Positions 1 to 8,519 of a stretch of 64,000 nucleotides of DNA are shown one piece after another; position 1 is the stretch's first letter; each line of letters starts with the position of its first letter. A program made the position numbers and the translations under genes. The stretch lies in the NCBI GenBank assembly GCA_963775185.1, contig CAVZIE010000032.1:310001-374000 (forward strand), given 5' to 3'. The notes under the pieces were generated by a model. The model did no database searches, had not been told where the DNA came from, and saw only the letters and a list, made by a program, of their open reading frames with translations. Source of the stretch: JAPSGB01 sp963775185 (GTDB lineage: Bacteria > Myxococcota_A > Polyangia > Polyangiales > Polyangiaceae).

Positions 1-1192
1 CACCGAGCCGTTCAGGCCGTACGCCGACGCGTTCGCGCGTCGCACCGCCTCGTCGGCGTCCTTGACGCGGACCACGGCGAGCACCGGGCCGAAGGTCTCC
101 TCGGCGACCACCTGCATCGCGTCCGTGCACCCGTCGAGCACGGTCGGCGCGTAGCCGTAGCCCTTGCCGGTCGGCTTGCCGCCGCACACCAGCGTGGCGC
201 CCTTGTCGAGCGCGTCGGCGACGTGGGCCTCGACGATCTCGAGTTGGCGCGCGTTCTGGAGCGGACCGAGATCGCTCGGGCCGTCCTGCGGCGCGACCTT
301 GAGCTTGCCGGCCACCTTGCCCAGCCGCTCCACGAAGCGATCGGCGATGCTCTCCTCGACGTATACGCGCTCGATGCCCGCGCAGTTCTGTCCGGCGTTG
401 TGCATCGCCCACTGCAGGATGCCCGCGACGGTGCGATCGAAGTCGCAGTCGGCGAGCACGATCGCGGCGTCCTTGCCGCCCAGCTCGAGCGACGCGGGGA
501 TCAGCCGCTCGGCGGCGGCGATGGCGACCCGGCGCCCGGTGGGGACCGAACCGGTGAAGACCACCGCGTCCACGTTCGCGAGCACCGCCGCGCCGACCGC
601 GCCGGCGCCTTGCGCCAGTCCGACCAACCCCTGCGGCAGCACCGCCGACAGCTGATCGGCGAGCCACGCGCCCGAGCGCGGCGTGTGCTCCGACGGCTTC
701 ATCGATCACGGCGTTGCCGGCGAGCAGCGCCGGCCACACCGACTTGTAGAAGTTCGCGACCGGGTAGTTCCACGGCGCGATCACGCCAATCACGCCGCGC
801 GGCAACAGCTCGACCGTGACCTTCTTGCCCGGAAAGTCGAGGGCGGACAGCTTGATGCGCTCCGGCGCGAGCGCCTTCCTGCCCGCGCGTAGCACGCCCT
901 TGACGTAGTCCGCGGTGGTCGCGATCTCCGTCATGCGCGACTCCACAGGAGAACGTCCGGTCTCGTCCTCGAGGATGCGGCAGATCTCGTCCTGGGCGTC
1001 GAGGATGCGCCGCGCCGCCGCGCGCAGCAGCGCCGCGCGCTCTTCGAACGGCGTTGCCGCCCATTTCCGTTGCGCCGTGCGCGCGGCCTCCGCGACGCGC
1101 TTCACGTCTTCCGATGACGAGGTCGCCACGGGTTCAAGAGTGCGTCCGTCCGCCGGAGAGACGGTTCCAGGTTCGGGCATGGCGTCGCTCAT
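1..1192 (-). CDS. NAD-dependent aldehyde dehydrogenase (partial, one frameshift)
   Basis: Oxidises an aldehyde to the carboxylic acid with NAD(P). The C-terminal part lies beyond the left edge. Visible family motifs in order are APWNYPV, KPSEHTP, VVFTGS, ELGGK and the catalytic-Cys segment AGQNCAG (around 377-402). Frame breaks near 703: the bases GTGATCGATGAAG give AVIVKPSEHTP if one base is removed, the canonical family sequence, so one inserted base is likely. ATG at 1192 is chosen; ATG 1180 is an alternative. It is divergent from the next gene with only 24 bp between start codons. Substrate cannot be deduced. Confidence 0.9.
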   Translation of the reverse strand, partial: MSDAMPEPGTVSPADGRTLEPVATSSSEDVKRVAEAARTAQRKWAATPFEERAALLRAAARRILDAQDEICRILEDETGRSPVESRMTEIATTADYVKGVLRAGRKALAPERIKLSALDFPGKKVTVELLPRGVIGVIAPWNYPVANFYKSVWPALLAGNAVIDEAVGAHAALGRVARRSAVGGAAAGVGRTGARRRRGRRGGARERGRGGLHRFGPHRAPGRHRRRRAADPRVARAGRQGRRDRARRLRLRSHRRGHPAVGDAQRRTELRGHRARIRRGEHRRSLRGAAGQGGRQAQGRAAGRPERSRSAPERAPTRDRRGPRRRRARQGRHAGVRRQADRQGLRLRADRARRVHGRDAGGRRGDLRPGARRGPRQGRRRGGATRERVGVRPERLG

Positions 1193-1216
1193 GGCGGGAG
1201 AGCATACTCGTCGCCC

Positions 1217-1781
1217 ATGCGCGTCAAGGGAACCGCGTACCACGCGCGGCTGAACCTGCTCCGGACGAAGTGGAGCGACAGCAAGATCGCCGAATACATC
1301 GCGTCCTTCTGCGACCGCCACCCGCGCTTTCCGCGCAACGTCCTGCCCACGACCTGGATCCCCGCCGACGAGTTCCTCGCGCTGATCGACGCAATCGTGG
1401 ACGACGTCGTATCACGGCGACGCGCTGTCGCTGTGGCGGATCGGCGAGGCCAGCGCGGAGTGGACGCTGACGGAGGGGCCGTACAAGAACCTGCTCGAGA
1501 CGCGCGACACGCGTCGCTTCGCGAGCCTCGCGAAGGTCATGTACGCGAACTTCTTCGACGAGGGCAGCGCGCGCTCGGAGTACCACGAAGACCGCGTCGA
1601 CCTGTGGATCGAGGGCGTTCCCGCGCCGCTCCGGCACCTCTATTTCGAATACTCCCTGGTCGGCTACTTCAGGCGCGGGCTGGAGCTGCTCGGCGAGCAC
1701 GTGGTTGCCGAGCGCGTGCAGGGCTTCTCCAACGGCGACGCGCGCGTGATGTATCGGCTGTTGCTGAAAGACGCAAGATGA
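1217..1781 (+). CDS. Hypothetical protein of about 187 aa, one frameshift
   Basis: I do not recognise it with certainty. After removing one base near 1408 the reading is continuous: an N-terminal half ending IDAIVDDV joins YHGDALSLWRIGEASAEW and later MYANFFDEG. No signal peptide or membrane segment. The size, the Trp/Tyr-rich middle and the C-terminal RVMYRLLLK resemble small single-domain proteins common in myxobacteria (DUF2378 or V4R-like), but this is a guess. Its TGA overlaps the ATG of the methyltransferase (ATGA), so the two are translationally coupled. Confidence 0.65.
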
Positions 1782-2794
1782 ACGACGAACTGAAGAAGCA
1801 GGTGATGGCCCAGGCGCAGGGTGCGCTCGCACTCCAGGTGGCGCATATCGGCGTCACGAGCGGCTTGCTGTCGAAGCTCGGCGAGCTCGAGGCCGCCACG
1901 TCGGCGGCGCTCGCGACCGCTGCGGAGCTCGACGCCGGCTACGTCGAGCGCTGGTGCGACGCCGCGTTCGCCTTCGGCTTGCTCGACGGCACCGACGGCG
2001 CGTTTCGGCTCACCGCGCTGGGTCGGCGCTTCCGCCCGGAAGATCCGGCGACGCTCATGCCGTTCGCCGTGCAGGCGGCGCTGTCGGCGCACATGGCCGG
2101 CCGCGTCACGGAGCTGATCCGCACCGGCGAACGTCCCGGCGAGCGGGTACTCACCGAGCGCGCGGACGTCCTGCCGTGGTTCGGCCCGATGCTCGAGGCG
2201 AGCTTCGCGCCGCTGTTCGAGACGCAGATCGCTCCGGCGCTCGCCGTGTTCGCCGAGGCCGACGCGCAGGGCGGCCTGGTCGTCGATCTCGGCTGCGGCA
2301 ACGGCTGGTATCTGCGCCGCCTGTTGGCGCGCTATCCGCGGCTTCGCGCCATCGGTCTCGACGGCTTCGAGGAAAACATCGTGCAGGCACGCGCGCTCGC
2401 CGCGCTCGACGGGCTCGCCGCGCGGATCGACTTCCGGGCCGGCGACATCCATCACTTCAGCGTGGACGAGCCAGTCCGCGTGATCGCCATGAACCGCGCG
2501 CTGCACCACGTGTGGGAGGCGCGACACAGCGCGCTGCGCGTCCTCGACGAGCACCTCGCACCCGGCGGCAGCGTCGTGTTCTGGGAGCCGCGCTGGCCCG
2601 ACGCGCGCGCCGCCCTGCGTGATCCGCCGCGCCGGGGCATGGCGTTCCAGAACCTGTCGGAGCATGTGCAGGGCAACCACTTCCTGCGCCCCGACGAGGT
2701 CGGCGCGGAGCTCGAGAAGCTCGGGATGCGCGTCGAGCAGCACCTCTTCGCCGATGGCAACGAGATGGTGATCGTGGGCACGCGTCCGGCGTAG
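1778..2794 (+). CDS. SAM-dependent methyltransferase
   Basis: 338 aa. Class I methyltransferase: motif I VVDLGCGNGWYL lies at about residue 168-180, the acidic motif II region (AIGLDGFEE) follows, then FRAGDI and MNRALHHV. The N-terminal 100 residues look like the helical/winged-helix dimerisation part found in plant-type O-methyltransferases (ALQVAHIGVTSGLL, LDAGYVERWCDAAFAFGLL). A small-molecule O- or C-methyltransferase is likely; substrate unknown. Coupled to the upstream gene by an ATGA overlap; the stop is 1 bp from the convergent gene on the other strand. Confidence 0.85.
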   Translation: MNDELKKQVMAQAQGALALQVAHIGVTSGLLSKLGELEAATSAALATAAELDAGYVERWCDAAFAFGLLDGTDGAFRLTALGRRFRPEDPATLMPFAVQAALSAHMAGRVTELIRTGERPGERVLTERADVLPWFGPMLEASFAPLFETQIAPALAVFAEADAQGGLVVDLGCGNGWYLRRLLARYPRLRAIGLDGFEENIVQARALAALDGLAARIDFRAGDIHHFSVDEPVRVIAMNRALHHVWEARHSALRVLDEHLAPGGSVVFWEPRWPDARAALRDPPRRGMAFQNLSEHVQGNHFLRPDEVGAELEKLGMRVEQHLFADGNEMVIVGTRPA

Positions 2795-2795
2795 G

Positions 2796-3518
2796 CTAGA
2801 AGCTGCCGATCATCCGCATGCCGTAGCCGTGCCCGCCCATCGTGGAAGCGGTCGCGGCGAGCGTCGGGCCCTGCGGCGTTCCGCGCGGCACCAGCACGCT
2901 GTCGCTGCTGCTGCCGACGATCAGCAGCACCGCGCCGGTCGCTTGCAGCACGCCGTCGACGACCAACATCGCGCGCGTGACGGGCTCGGCGACGCACTGG
3001 CTCACGCTCGAGTTGAAGCTCTTGGCGTGGTCCAGCCCCTCGCACGGGTTCGATCGCTTGGACAGCGCCGCCCACGGACCGATCACCGGCGCGATCAGCC
3101 AGCCGCTCCCGTTCGGGAAGCTGCTGGCGCCGGCAATGCCGAGCCCGGTGGCCCACGGCAGACCGAGCATGATGCCGCCGACCGCGAGCGTGAGCGTGCG
3201 CGGACGATCCTCGCGCACGTAGCCAGCGGGCACGCGGTCCTGCGACGGCGCGCTCGTGCCGCCGAGCGCGTAGCCGCCGCCCTGCGGCGACCACGGCTGC
3301 GCCGCGAAGGTCGGCAAGCTCGCGACCTCCGGCACGGCGGGCGGCGTTGCGCTCGCCGGACTCCACGTCGGTGCCACCGGCTGCGGCGCGGCCGCGGGCC
3401 GGGAGGACGGGGGCGACGACGAGCCCACGTCCGGGAAGGCCGCCGCCGTCTGCGCCGACGCGAGCCGGCACGCGACGAGGCACGCGGTCGAGATCGACGA
3501 GACAGCGAGCGCACGCAT
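2796..3518 (-). CDS. Secreted/membrane protein, unknown function
   Basis: 240 aa from ATG 3518, preceded by a purine/G-rich run. A signal peptide (MRALAVSSISTACLVACRLASA) is followed by a Pro/Ala/Ser-rich stretch and then a hydrophobic pair: TLAVGGIMLGLPWATGLGIAG and AMLVVDGVLQATGAVLLIVGS. Cys pair CEG...SQCV lies between them. This 'signal - disordered - two helices' layout is frequent in myxobacterial periplasmic proteins of unknown role. An upstream extension in frame is possible but would run into the repeat element, so it is rejected. Confidence 0.6.
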   Translation of the reverse strand: MRALAVSSISTACLVACRLASAQTAAAFPDVGSSSPPSSRPAAAPQPVAPTWSPASATPPAVPEVASLPTFAAQPWSPQGGGYALGGTSAPSQDRVPAGYVREDRPRTLTLAVGGIMLGLPWATGLGIAGASSFPNGSGWLIAPVIGPWAALSKRSNPCEGLDHAKSFNSSVSQCVAEPVTRAMLVVDGVLQATGAVLLIVGSSSDSVLVPRGTPQGPTLAATASTMGGHGYGMRMIGSF

Positions 3519-3685
3519 GGCCCCCCCTCGTACGCACGTTCCATGCCGCGTCGCGCGCCGCGCGTTCCGCGCGCTTCGCGGGGTGGGTGCGTGTCGTCCC
3601 TGACGCGATTGCCAGGCTTGTGCCACCAAGTGGCACGCATCCATCGTCAGAGGAGTTGCTGCATCGCCAACCGGGTTGCCAGATC

Positions 3686-3710
3686 TGCCGGTCCGGCGCG
3701 GAACCCCGCG
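3686..3710 (+). repeat. Dispersed intergenic element, copy 1
   Basis: TGCCGGTCCGGCGCGGAACC followed by CCGCG. Contains the dyad GCCGG-T-CCGGC next to the second dyad GCGG....CCGC. Confidence 0.85.
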
Positions 3711-3727
3711 GCGCGAACCGCGACGGA

Positions 3728-3827
3728 AATGTGGCGTCGATTTTGGCACTCACAGCGCCAAAATCGGCGTCACATTACAATGTGGAGGGTTTTTTGGCGC
3801 TGTGAGTGCCAAAATGTGGGTCACATT
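3728..3827. repeat. REP-like inverted doublet of two 49-bp units
   Basis: Two 49-bp units (3728-3776 and 3779-3827) are separated by 2 bp. Each begins AATGTG and ends CACATT, and each contains TTTTGGC...GCCAAAA. The cores 3740-3763 and 3792-3815 are perfect 24-bp reverse complements of each other. The block is much more AT-rich than its surroundings. It could be a mobile non-autonomous repeat or a large transcript hairpin downstream of the leftward hydrolase. Confidence 0.85.
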
Positions 3828-3841
3828 TTCCCAGCACGCGC

Positions 3842-4092
3842 GTGACGGCGCGGACGCGGTGGGACGGCGCGTGACGGCGCGGACGCGGTGGGACGGCGCG
3901 TGACGGCGCGGAAGTGGTGGGACGGCGCGTGACGGCGCGGACGCGGTGGGACGGCGCGTGACGGCGCGGAAGTGGTGGACGGCGCGTGACGCGGCGGTAC
4001 GGCGCGTGACGGCGCGGAAGCGGTGGGACGGCGCGTGACGGCGCGGAAGTGGTGGGACGGCGCGTGACGGCGCGGAAGTGGTGGGACGGCGC
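3842..4092 (+). repeat. Tandem repeat array, about nine 29-bp units
   Basis: The unit begins GTGACGGCGCGGA and continues (C/A)G(C/T)GGTGGGACGGCGC. Unit starts are 3842, 3871, 3900, 3929, 3958, 3986, 4006, 4035 and 4064; spacing is 29 bp except for one 28-bp and one truncated 20-bp unit. Two sub-variants alternate (GGACGCGG and GGAAGTGG). No spacers, so not CRISPR. Confidence 0.9.
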
Positions 4093-4143
4093 GCGCGGCG
4101 CGCGGCGCGAGGTGATGCGCGGTAACGGCACGCGGAGCGCACG

Positions 4144-4168
4144 CGCGGGGTTCCGCGCCGGGCCGGCA
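4144..4168 (-). repeat. Dispersed intergenic element, copy 2 (variant)
   Basis: CGCGGGGTTCCGCGCCGGGC then CGGCA; one base differs from the usual CCGGACCGG core. Confidence 0.75.
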
Positions 4169-4180
4169 AGGCCTCGGTGG

Positions 4181-5413
4181 TCACGGCGTGTCGTGGGAAA
4201 AGCCGATGTCGCGCAGGAAGCGTGCGGTGTGGCGGAGGTATTCGCCTCGATCGAAGTGAACCAGGTGGCTGCCCGGAAACCAGTAGAGGCCACAGTGGCC
4301 CCAGTGCTCGGCGAGCAGGCGCGAGTGCTTGGGCGGTGCGAGGCGATCGCCCACGCCGCCGATCACCATCAGGCGCTCGCGCGGCAGCAGCGGCTTGTAC
4401 GTCAAGGGGCTGGTGACGGCGAGCATGCGGCGCGCGTCGGCGACGGACTGGCCGAGCGCCTTGAGCGCGCCGCGCAGCGCCAGGCCGATGGGCTGCCACT
4501 CGAGCACCAGATCGGGGACGCTCACGAGCGGCACGTTGGGGATCGCGAAGCTCAATCGCGGCTCGGTGGCGGCGAGCAGGGCGGAGGTGAATCCGCCGAG
4601 GCTCACGCCCGTGACGCCGACGCGCGGTACGCCGCGCTCGCGCATCAGGTGGTCGACGAAGATGCGGAAGTCGAGCACGGCCTGGCCGAACGCCTCGTTG
4701 ATCCGCGCCACGCCGCCGGCGAAGAAGCCGTGACCCGAGAAGGCGCTGTAGCGCGTCTGGCGCGCGCCGTGGAAGGGCAGGGTGAAGAGCGCGACGTCGT
4801 AGCCGATGCTGTACAGCCACGGCAGCGCGAAGAACCACTCGTTGAGCAGATACAGGTCGGCGCTGAAGCCGTGGATCGCGAGGATCGTCGGGCGCGGTCC
4901 GTCGCGGTGGCTCCAGTAGCGCAGGTGCGCCGTGCGGTTCTTCTTGTGGCGCAGATATGCCCGGCGCTCGCGCGGGTTGACCGGCTCGAACGGGCTCGTG
5001 AAGCGCAGATCGAGGCAGCGCCCGTCCTTGGGGCGGAAGCGCGTGAGGCCGGCGTGACGCGCTTCGACGCGCACGCCGCCAGGGGGGGCGTGGAAGAAGC
5101 GCGTGGGATCGCCGCTGTCGGCGAGGGCGCCGTAGAAGTCGCGGTCGGCCAGCGCGCGCTTGATCTGGCCCGGATGGTAGCCGAGCGGCAGCGCCAGCGA
5201 GCCGACGAGACACGCGCCGACGGTGCGCAGCACGACGTCGCCTGCTGCCGATGCGGTGACCTGGGCGCGATCGCGCGCGCGCAGATCGAAGTGCTCGGGG
5301 CGGCGTGGAAAGTCTTCCGGCAGCCGCTCCCACCACGGCCCGGTGCCGACGAGCAGCGGCGGGTGGTACGCGCCGCCGTGGACGATGCGCGAGACGACGG
5401 TCCGTTCGGACAT
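4181..5413 (-). CDS. Alpha/beta hydrolase (serine hydrolase)
   Basis: 410 aa. A C-terminal alpha/beta hydrolase domain carries the oxyanion-hole segment ILAIHGFSAD, the nucleophile elbow GVSLGG with the catalytic Ser, an acid candidate in GGVGDRLAPP and the final His in PGSHLVHFD. The N-terminal 170 residues form an extra region (many Trp/Phe/Arg) upstream of the fold. No signal peptide. Myxobacterial esterase or peptidase-like role is plausible but the substrate is unknown. The 29-bp array lies just past the 3' end. Confidence 0.85.
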   Translation of the reverse strand: MSERTVVSRIVHGGAYHPPLLVGTGPWWERLPEDFPRRPEHFDLRARDRAQVTASAAGDVVLRTVGACLVGSLALPLGYHPGQIKRALADRDFYGALADSGDPTRFFHAPPGGVRVEARHAGLTRFRPKDGRCLDLRFTSPFEPVNPRERRAYLRHKKNRTAHLRYWSHRDGPRPTILAIHGFSADLYLLNEWFFALPWLYSIGYDVALFTLPFHGARQTRYSAFSGHGFFAGGVARINEAFGQAVLDFRIFVDHLMRERGVPRVGVTGVSLGGFTSALLAATEPRLSFAIPNVPLVSVPDLVLEWQPIGLALRGALKALGQSVADARRMLAVTSPLTYKPLLPRERLMVIGGVGDRLAPPKHSRLLAEHWGHCGLYWFPGSHLVHFDRGEYLRHTARFLRDIGFSHDTP

Positions 5414-5424
5414 GCGGCTGGCGC

Positions 5425-6183
5425 CTAGTCCCAGCCCTCGTCGATGTCGTCCATCGGCGTGGCGGCGCCGGCGGTGGATCGAACGGTGGGGGGCGGCGCC
5501 GACTCTGGGCGTTTGGCCGGTTCATCCGGCGCGTGCAGATTGTGGACGCTCGACTCCGGCGGGCGTTCCTGGTCGTCGCGGAACGCCTCCGGCGGGAGGT
5601 GCACCTGCGGGATGCGCACGGTCGGCTTCGCGTGGAAATCGGCGCGTGTGCTGCGCGGACCGCGCGCCGGGATCGGCGGCGGACCGCGCTTGGCGCTTGG
5701 TTCGCCGGGCGCGCGCACGGTCTCGCGCGAGTGCGCGGCCGCGCTGCCGGGACTGCGGAGCTCGACGACGTTGCCCTGCGGATTGGCGTGCGCGACCTCG
5801 AGCGCCGCGAGATCCGTGCCGCCTCGCTCCAGCACGCGGACGAACTCCTCGATCGGCGCGTCCACGTCGAACGGCGCGTGCATCGGCTTCGTCGCGTTCG
5901 CGTCCTCCAGCGACGCGGTGAGCCGCGTGCGCTCGCCGCGCGCTGCGAGCTCGATCACCAGGCCGCCCTTCACCCAGTCGCACTCCGCGAGGCGCGCGAG
6001 GACGAGCAGCATGCGCGCCGCCCCCTGGCGTGGCCGGGCCACGTCCGTCATCCGCTCCAGCAGCGCGAGCACGCGATCCCGCGGCGAGACGGCCAGCGCG
6101 CTGGCCGCCGGGGCCAACGTGCGGTCGATCAGCTCCGCGTCGACCTCGAAGCACGTCTCGATGCTGGCGTGGAATCCGACCAC
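5425..6183 (-). CDS. Hypothetical protein with Pro-rich tail
   Basis: 252 aa if the GTG at 6183 is the start (VVGFHASIETCFEVD); longer in-frame starts overlap the divergent cyclotransferase gene and carry poor coding character. The first 110 residues look folded, with leucine-rich helices (LLERMTDVARPRQGAARML). The rest is Pro/Ser/Arg-rich and ends in the acidic DDIDEGWD. No signal peptide or known motif recognised. It lies 11 bp after the hydrolase start on the same strand and is probably co-transcribed with it. Confidence 0.6.
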   Translation of the reverse strand: MVGFHASIETCFEVDAELIDRTLAPAASALAVSPRDRVLALLERMTDVARPRQGAARMLLVLARLAECDWVKGGLVIELAARGERTRLTASLEDANATKPMHAPFDVDAPIEEFVRVLERGGTDLAALEVAHANPQGNVVELRSPGSAAAHSRETVRAPGEPSAKRGPPPIPARGPRSTRADFHAKPTVRIPQVHLPPEAFRDDQERPPESSVHNLHAPDEPAKRPESAPPPTVRSTAGAATPMDDIDEGWD

Positions 6184-6295
6184 GCCGCGTATACTATTCC
6201 GGTTCGGTGCCGGCGCGCGAACCCGTGGCGTCCCGGGACTCCGGTGTGCGACGTGCACGCACATCGGCGCGAGGCCGGCACAGGGTATTTCCCGC

Positions 6296-6859
6296 GTGAA
6301 AGCCGATCCCGTCTGGTACTTCGCGTTCGGCGCGAACATGGCGTCGCGGGTGCTGGCGGCGCGCCGCGTGACGCCGCTCTCCAGCGAGGCGGCGTCCCTG
6401 CCGGGCTATCGCCTGGTGTTCGAGGAGCGCGGCTTGCCGGTCATCGAGCCGGCCTTCGCGAGCATCACCCGCGCTGCCGGCGAGACCGTCCACGGCGTGC
6501 TGATGCGGCTCGAGCGCGCCGACTTCGATCGCATCGACGCCACGGAGGGTCCGGCCTACGCGCTGCTCGAGATCGACGTGGCCGGCCGGAAGAGCGGCGC
6601 GGTGACGGCGATCGCGTTCCAGTCCACCCGGCCCGTCCAGGGCTACCTCCCGTCGCGCCGCTACTTGCGGATCCTGTGCGACGGCGCGCGCGAGCACGGA
6701 CTCCCTGGGGAGTACATCCGCGCGCTCGAGGCGCAGCCGTCGGTCCACGTGCCGGGCGCCGCGCTCTTCACCCGCGGGCTCGTCTGGATGCTCGGCACGA
6801 TCCATCGGCTCGCGCCGGGACGCCGCTGGCGCCCAGCGCGCCGCCGGATCCGCGGATAG
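6296..6859 (+). CDS. Gamma-glutamylcyclotransferase-like (AIG2/GGCT fold) protein
   Basis: 187 aa from GTG 6296. The N-terminus WYFAFGANM is the substrate-loop signature of the gamma-glutamylcyclotransferase superfamily, followed by LPGYRLVFEERG and the HGVL(M/L)RL segment; Glu in ATEGPAY is in the place of the catalytic acid. Such enzymes release 5-oxoproline from gamma-glutamyl peptides or amines. The C-terminus ends in a short Arg-rich tail. It overlaps the possible longer start of the divergent gene. Confidence 0.75.
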   Translation: MKADPVWYFAFGANMASRVLAARRVTPLSSEAASLPGYRLVFEERGLPVIEPAFASITRAAGETVHGVLMRLERADFDRIDATEGPAYALLEIDVAGRKSGAVTAIAFQSTRPVQGYLPSRRYLRILCDGAREHGLPGEYIRALEAQPSVHVPGAALFTRGLVWMLGTIHRLAPGRRWRPARRRIRG

Positions 6860-6870
6860 CGCCTGCGGGG

Positions 6871-6916
6871 GTTGCCGGTCCGGCGCGGAAGCGCGATTCC
6901 GCGCCGGACCGGCAAC
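6871..6916. repeat. Perfect inverted pair of the dispersed element
   Basis: Two copies face each other: the arms 6871-6890 and 6897-6916 are perfect 20-bp reverse complements, with the loop GCGCGA. It would form a very stable hairpin between two rightward genes and could act as a terminator without a U-tract or as a processing site. Confidence 0.9.
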
Positions 6917-6974
6917 GATTCGCCGGCTGACCGCGCTCGTGACCGCGATCCCCCGATGCGCTAGCTTCCCGTCG

Positions 6975-7664
6975 ATGCGTTGGTCCCTGTCGCTTCCGGT
7001 CGTCGCGCTGATCGCGAGCTGCCACGCGGCGTTGCCGAGCACGGTGCCCCTCGGACGCGGCCCGCTCGCGGCCCCGGCGAGCGAGGACGCGCCGCGGGTG
7101 ATCGAGGCCAAGCGCCACAAGCCCGACGAGAAGTTCGAGGTGGCCGGCGCCAGCGACGCCGGCGCGAAGGACGCGAGCGTCGCCACGACGAAGAAGCCGA
7201 CGAGCAAGGACGCCGGCGCGGACGCGGCGGACGGGGCGACGGTGGTCGCCTCCGAGGACGCCTCGGCGAGCGGGCCGTTCGCCGGTGACTATCACGGCAA
7301 GGACGTGACAGAGCTCCACGTGCAGAACATGCCGTCGGGCAAGCAAGAGGATCCGAAGGCGCGTATCACCGTCGTGGCGAAGGACGATGGGAGCCTGGCG
7401 TTCAAGCTCATCGCGAGCAACGACGGCAGCACCATCTGCACGCTGACGGCGGCGAAGCCGACCGGCAATGCCACGACGATCACCGCCGGTCAGCACTGCT
7501 TCGACACCAGCGGGGGGCCGATGCAGGCGACCATCCGCACTGGCAGCGCGACCTTCACCGGCCCGCGGCTGGTATTCGTGCTGGGTATGGACCTGACGAT
7601 CGCCGCGCCGGGCATGCAGACGAGCGGCACCATGGACTATTCCTTCGACGGAACGCGGAGCTGA
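6975..7664 (+). CDS. Predicted lipoprotein
   Basis: 229 aa. MRWSLSLPVVALIASC is a lipoprotein signal with lipobox IASC. A disordered Ala/Asp/Lys-rich linker (residues 40-100) leads to a beta-rich domain that starts GPFAGDYHGKDVTELHV and ends TSGTMDYSFDGTRS, similar in layout to small lipocalin-like or 'extracellular beta-sandwich' domains. Function unknown. The next gene begins 3 bp after the stop. Confidence 0.7.
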   Translation: MRWSLSLPVVALIASCHAALPSTVPLGRGPLAAPASEDAPRVIEAKRHKPDEKFEVAGASDAGAKDASVATTKKPTSKDAGADAADGATVVASEDASASGPFAGDYHGKDVTELHVQNMPSGKQEDPKARITVVAKDDGSLAFKLIASNDGSTICTLTAAKPTGNATTITAGQHCFDTSGGPMQATIRTGSATFTGPRLVFVLGMDLTIAAPGMQTSGTMDYSFDGTRS

Positions 7665-7667
7665 GCC

Positions 7668-8513
7668 ATGAAGAAGCATCGGCTGGTTTTATCGTTGGCG
7701 CTGGCGCTGGGCACGGGCGCGCTGCTCGTCACCGCGTCCTGCGGCGGTCCGCAAGAGGGCTGCTCCGTCGAGCGCTGGTCGGGCATGTGCATGCTGAAGG
7801 CGGTGAACACGATCCGCGTCACCGAGCAGTTCCCGGTGTCGTTCGTCACGCTCGAGGCGGTGTGGTCGCCGCAGCAGAATCCGGCGAACCCGACCTTCAC
7901 GCCGCCGGACCTGCGCCAGGAGTACCGCGTCGTCGCCGACCAGGAGCTGGCGCTCAAGAACCACCTGCAGCAGAGCGCGCCCGTGCAATGCCAGCTGATC
8001 GCGCCGCCGGCCGGCGTGTGCGAGCCGAGCAAGCTGGTGGTCGCGGTGCCGCAGTTCACGCCGCCGGCCACGGCGCCGCAGCCCGATCAGCCGGCGTCCG
8101 GCGGCTGCGCGGAGATGGAGAACGCCGGCGCGGCGGGGGAGACGTCGAACCCGATCAAGCCGTCCACGCTCGGCGCGGCGTCGTTCCAGGAGCGCTACCT
8201 GTTCGACCAGGACTCGGCCACGCCGTCGGCGGACGTCGCGGCGCAGATCAAGGCCGCGGCGCAGATGATCGCGGCGCATCCCGAGCTCGTGTGCGTGTCG
8301 GTCACGGGGCACATCACTCGCGGCGAGTCGCTGCCACTCGCCGATCCGCGCGCGCGCGCCGTGAAGGACATGATGGTCGCCGCCGGCGTCCCGGCGGCGC
8401 GCCTGGTGGCGTTCGGCGCGGGCATCCCGGTGTTCGGCGCCGGCGCCGACGCGCCGCCCGCCGATCCCCAGGACCGCAACGTGCTGCTTAGCGTGTTGCG
8501 GCTGCGGAAGTAG
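7668..8513 (+). CDS. Lipoprotein with OmpA-like C-terminal domain
   Basis: 281 aa. Lipoprotein signal MKKHRLVLSLALALGTGALL ending VTASC. The C-terminal about 110 residues read as an OmpA/MotB peptidoglycan-binding domain: RYLFDQDSATPSADVAAQIK, IAAHPELVCVSVTGH, RARAVKDMMVAAGVPAARL and a final DRNVLLSVL in place of the usual NRRVE. The middle is Cys- and Pro-containing and unassigned. Likely tethers the envelope to peptidoglycan. Co-transcribed with the preceding lipoprotein gene. Confidence 0.8.
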   Translation: MKKHRLVLSLALALGTGALLVTASCGGPQEGCSVERWSGMCMLKAVNTIRVTEQFPVSFVTLEAVWSPQQNPANPTFTPPDLRQEYRVVADQELALKNHLQQSAPVQCQLIAPPAGVCEPSKLVVAVPQFTPPATAPQPDQPASGGCAEMENAGAAGETSNPIKPSTLGAASFQERYLFDQDSATPSADVAAQIKAAAQMIAAHPELVCVSVTGHITRGESLPLADPRARAVKDMMVAAGVPAARLVAFGAGIPVFGAGADAPPADPQDRNVLLSVLRLRK

Positions 8514-8519
8514 CGCGCC

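Larger units (their letters stand above)
3519..4180. other. Gene-free region with three kinds of repeats
   Basis: 662 bp without a credible gene. It holds, left to right, a copy of the dispersed GCCGGTCCGGCGCGGAA element, an AT-richer inverted-repeat doublet, a 29-bp tandem array, and a second element copy in opposite orientation. Reading frames crossing it are low-complexity Arg/Pro translations of the array. Confidence 0.7.

Noticed and set aside
3842..4092. CRISPR array
   Set aside because: Repeats are directly tandem at 29 bp with no unique spacers and no cas genes nearby.
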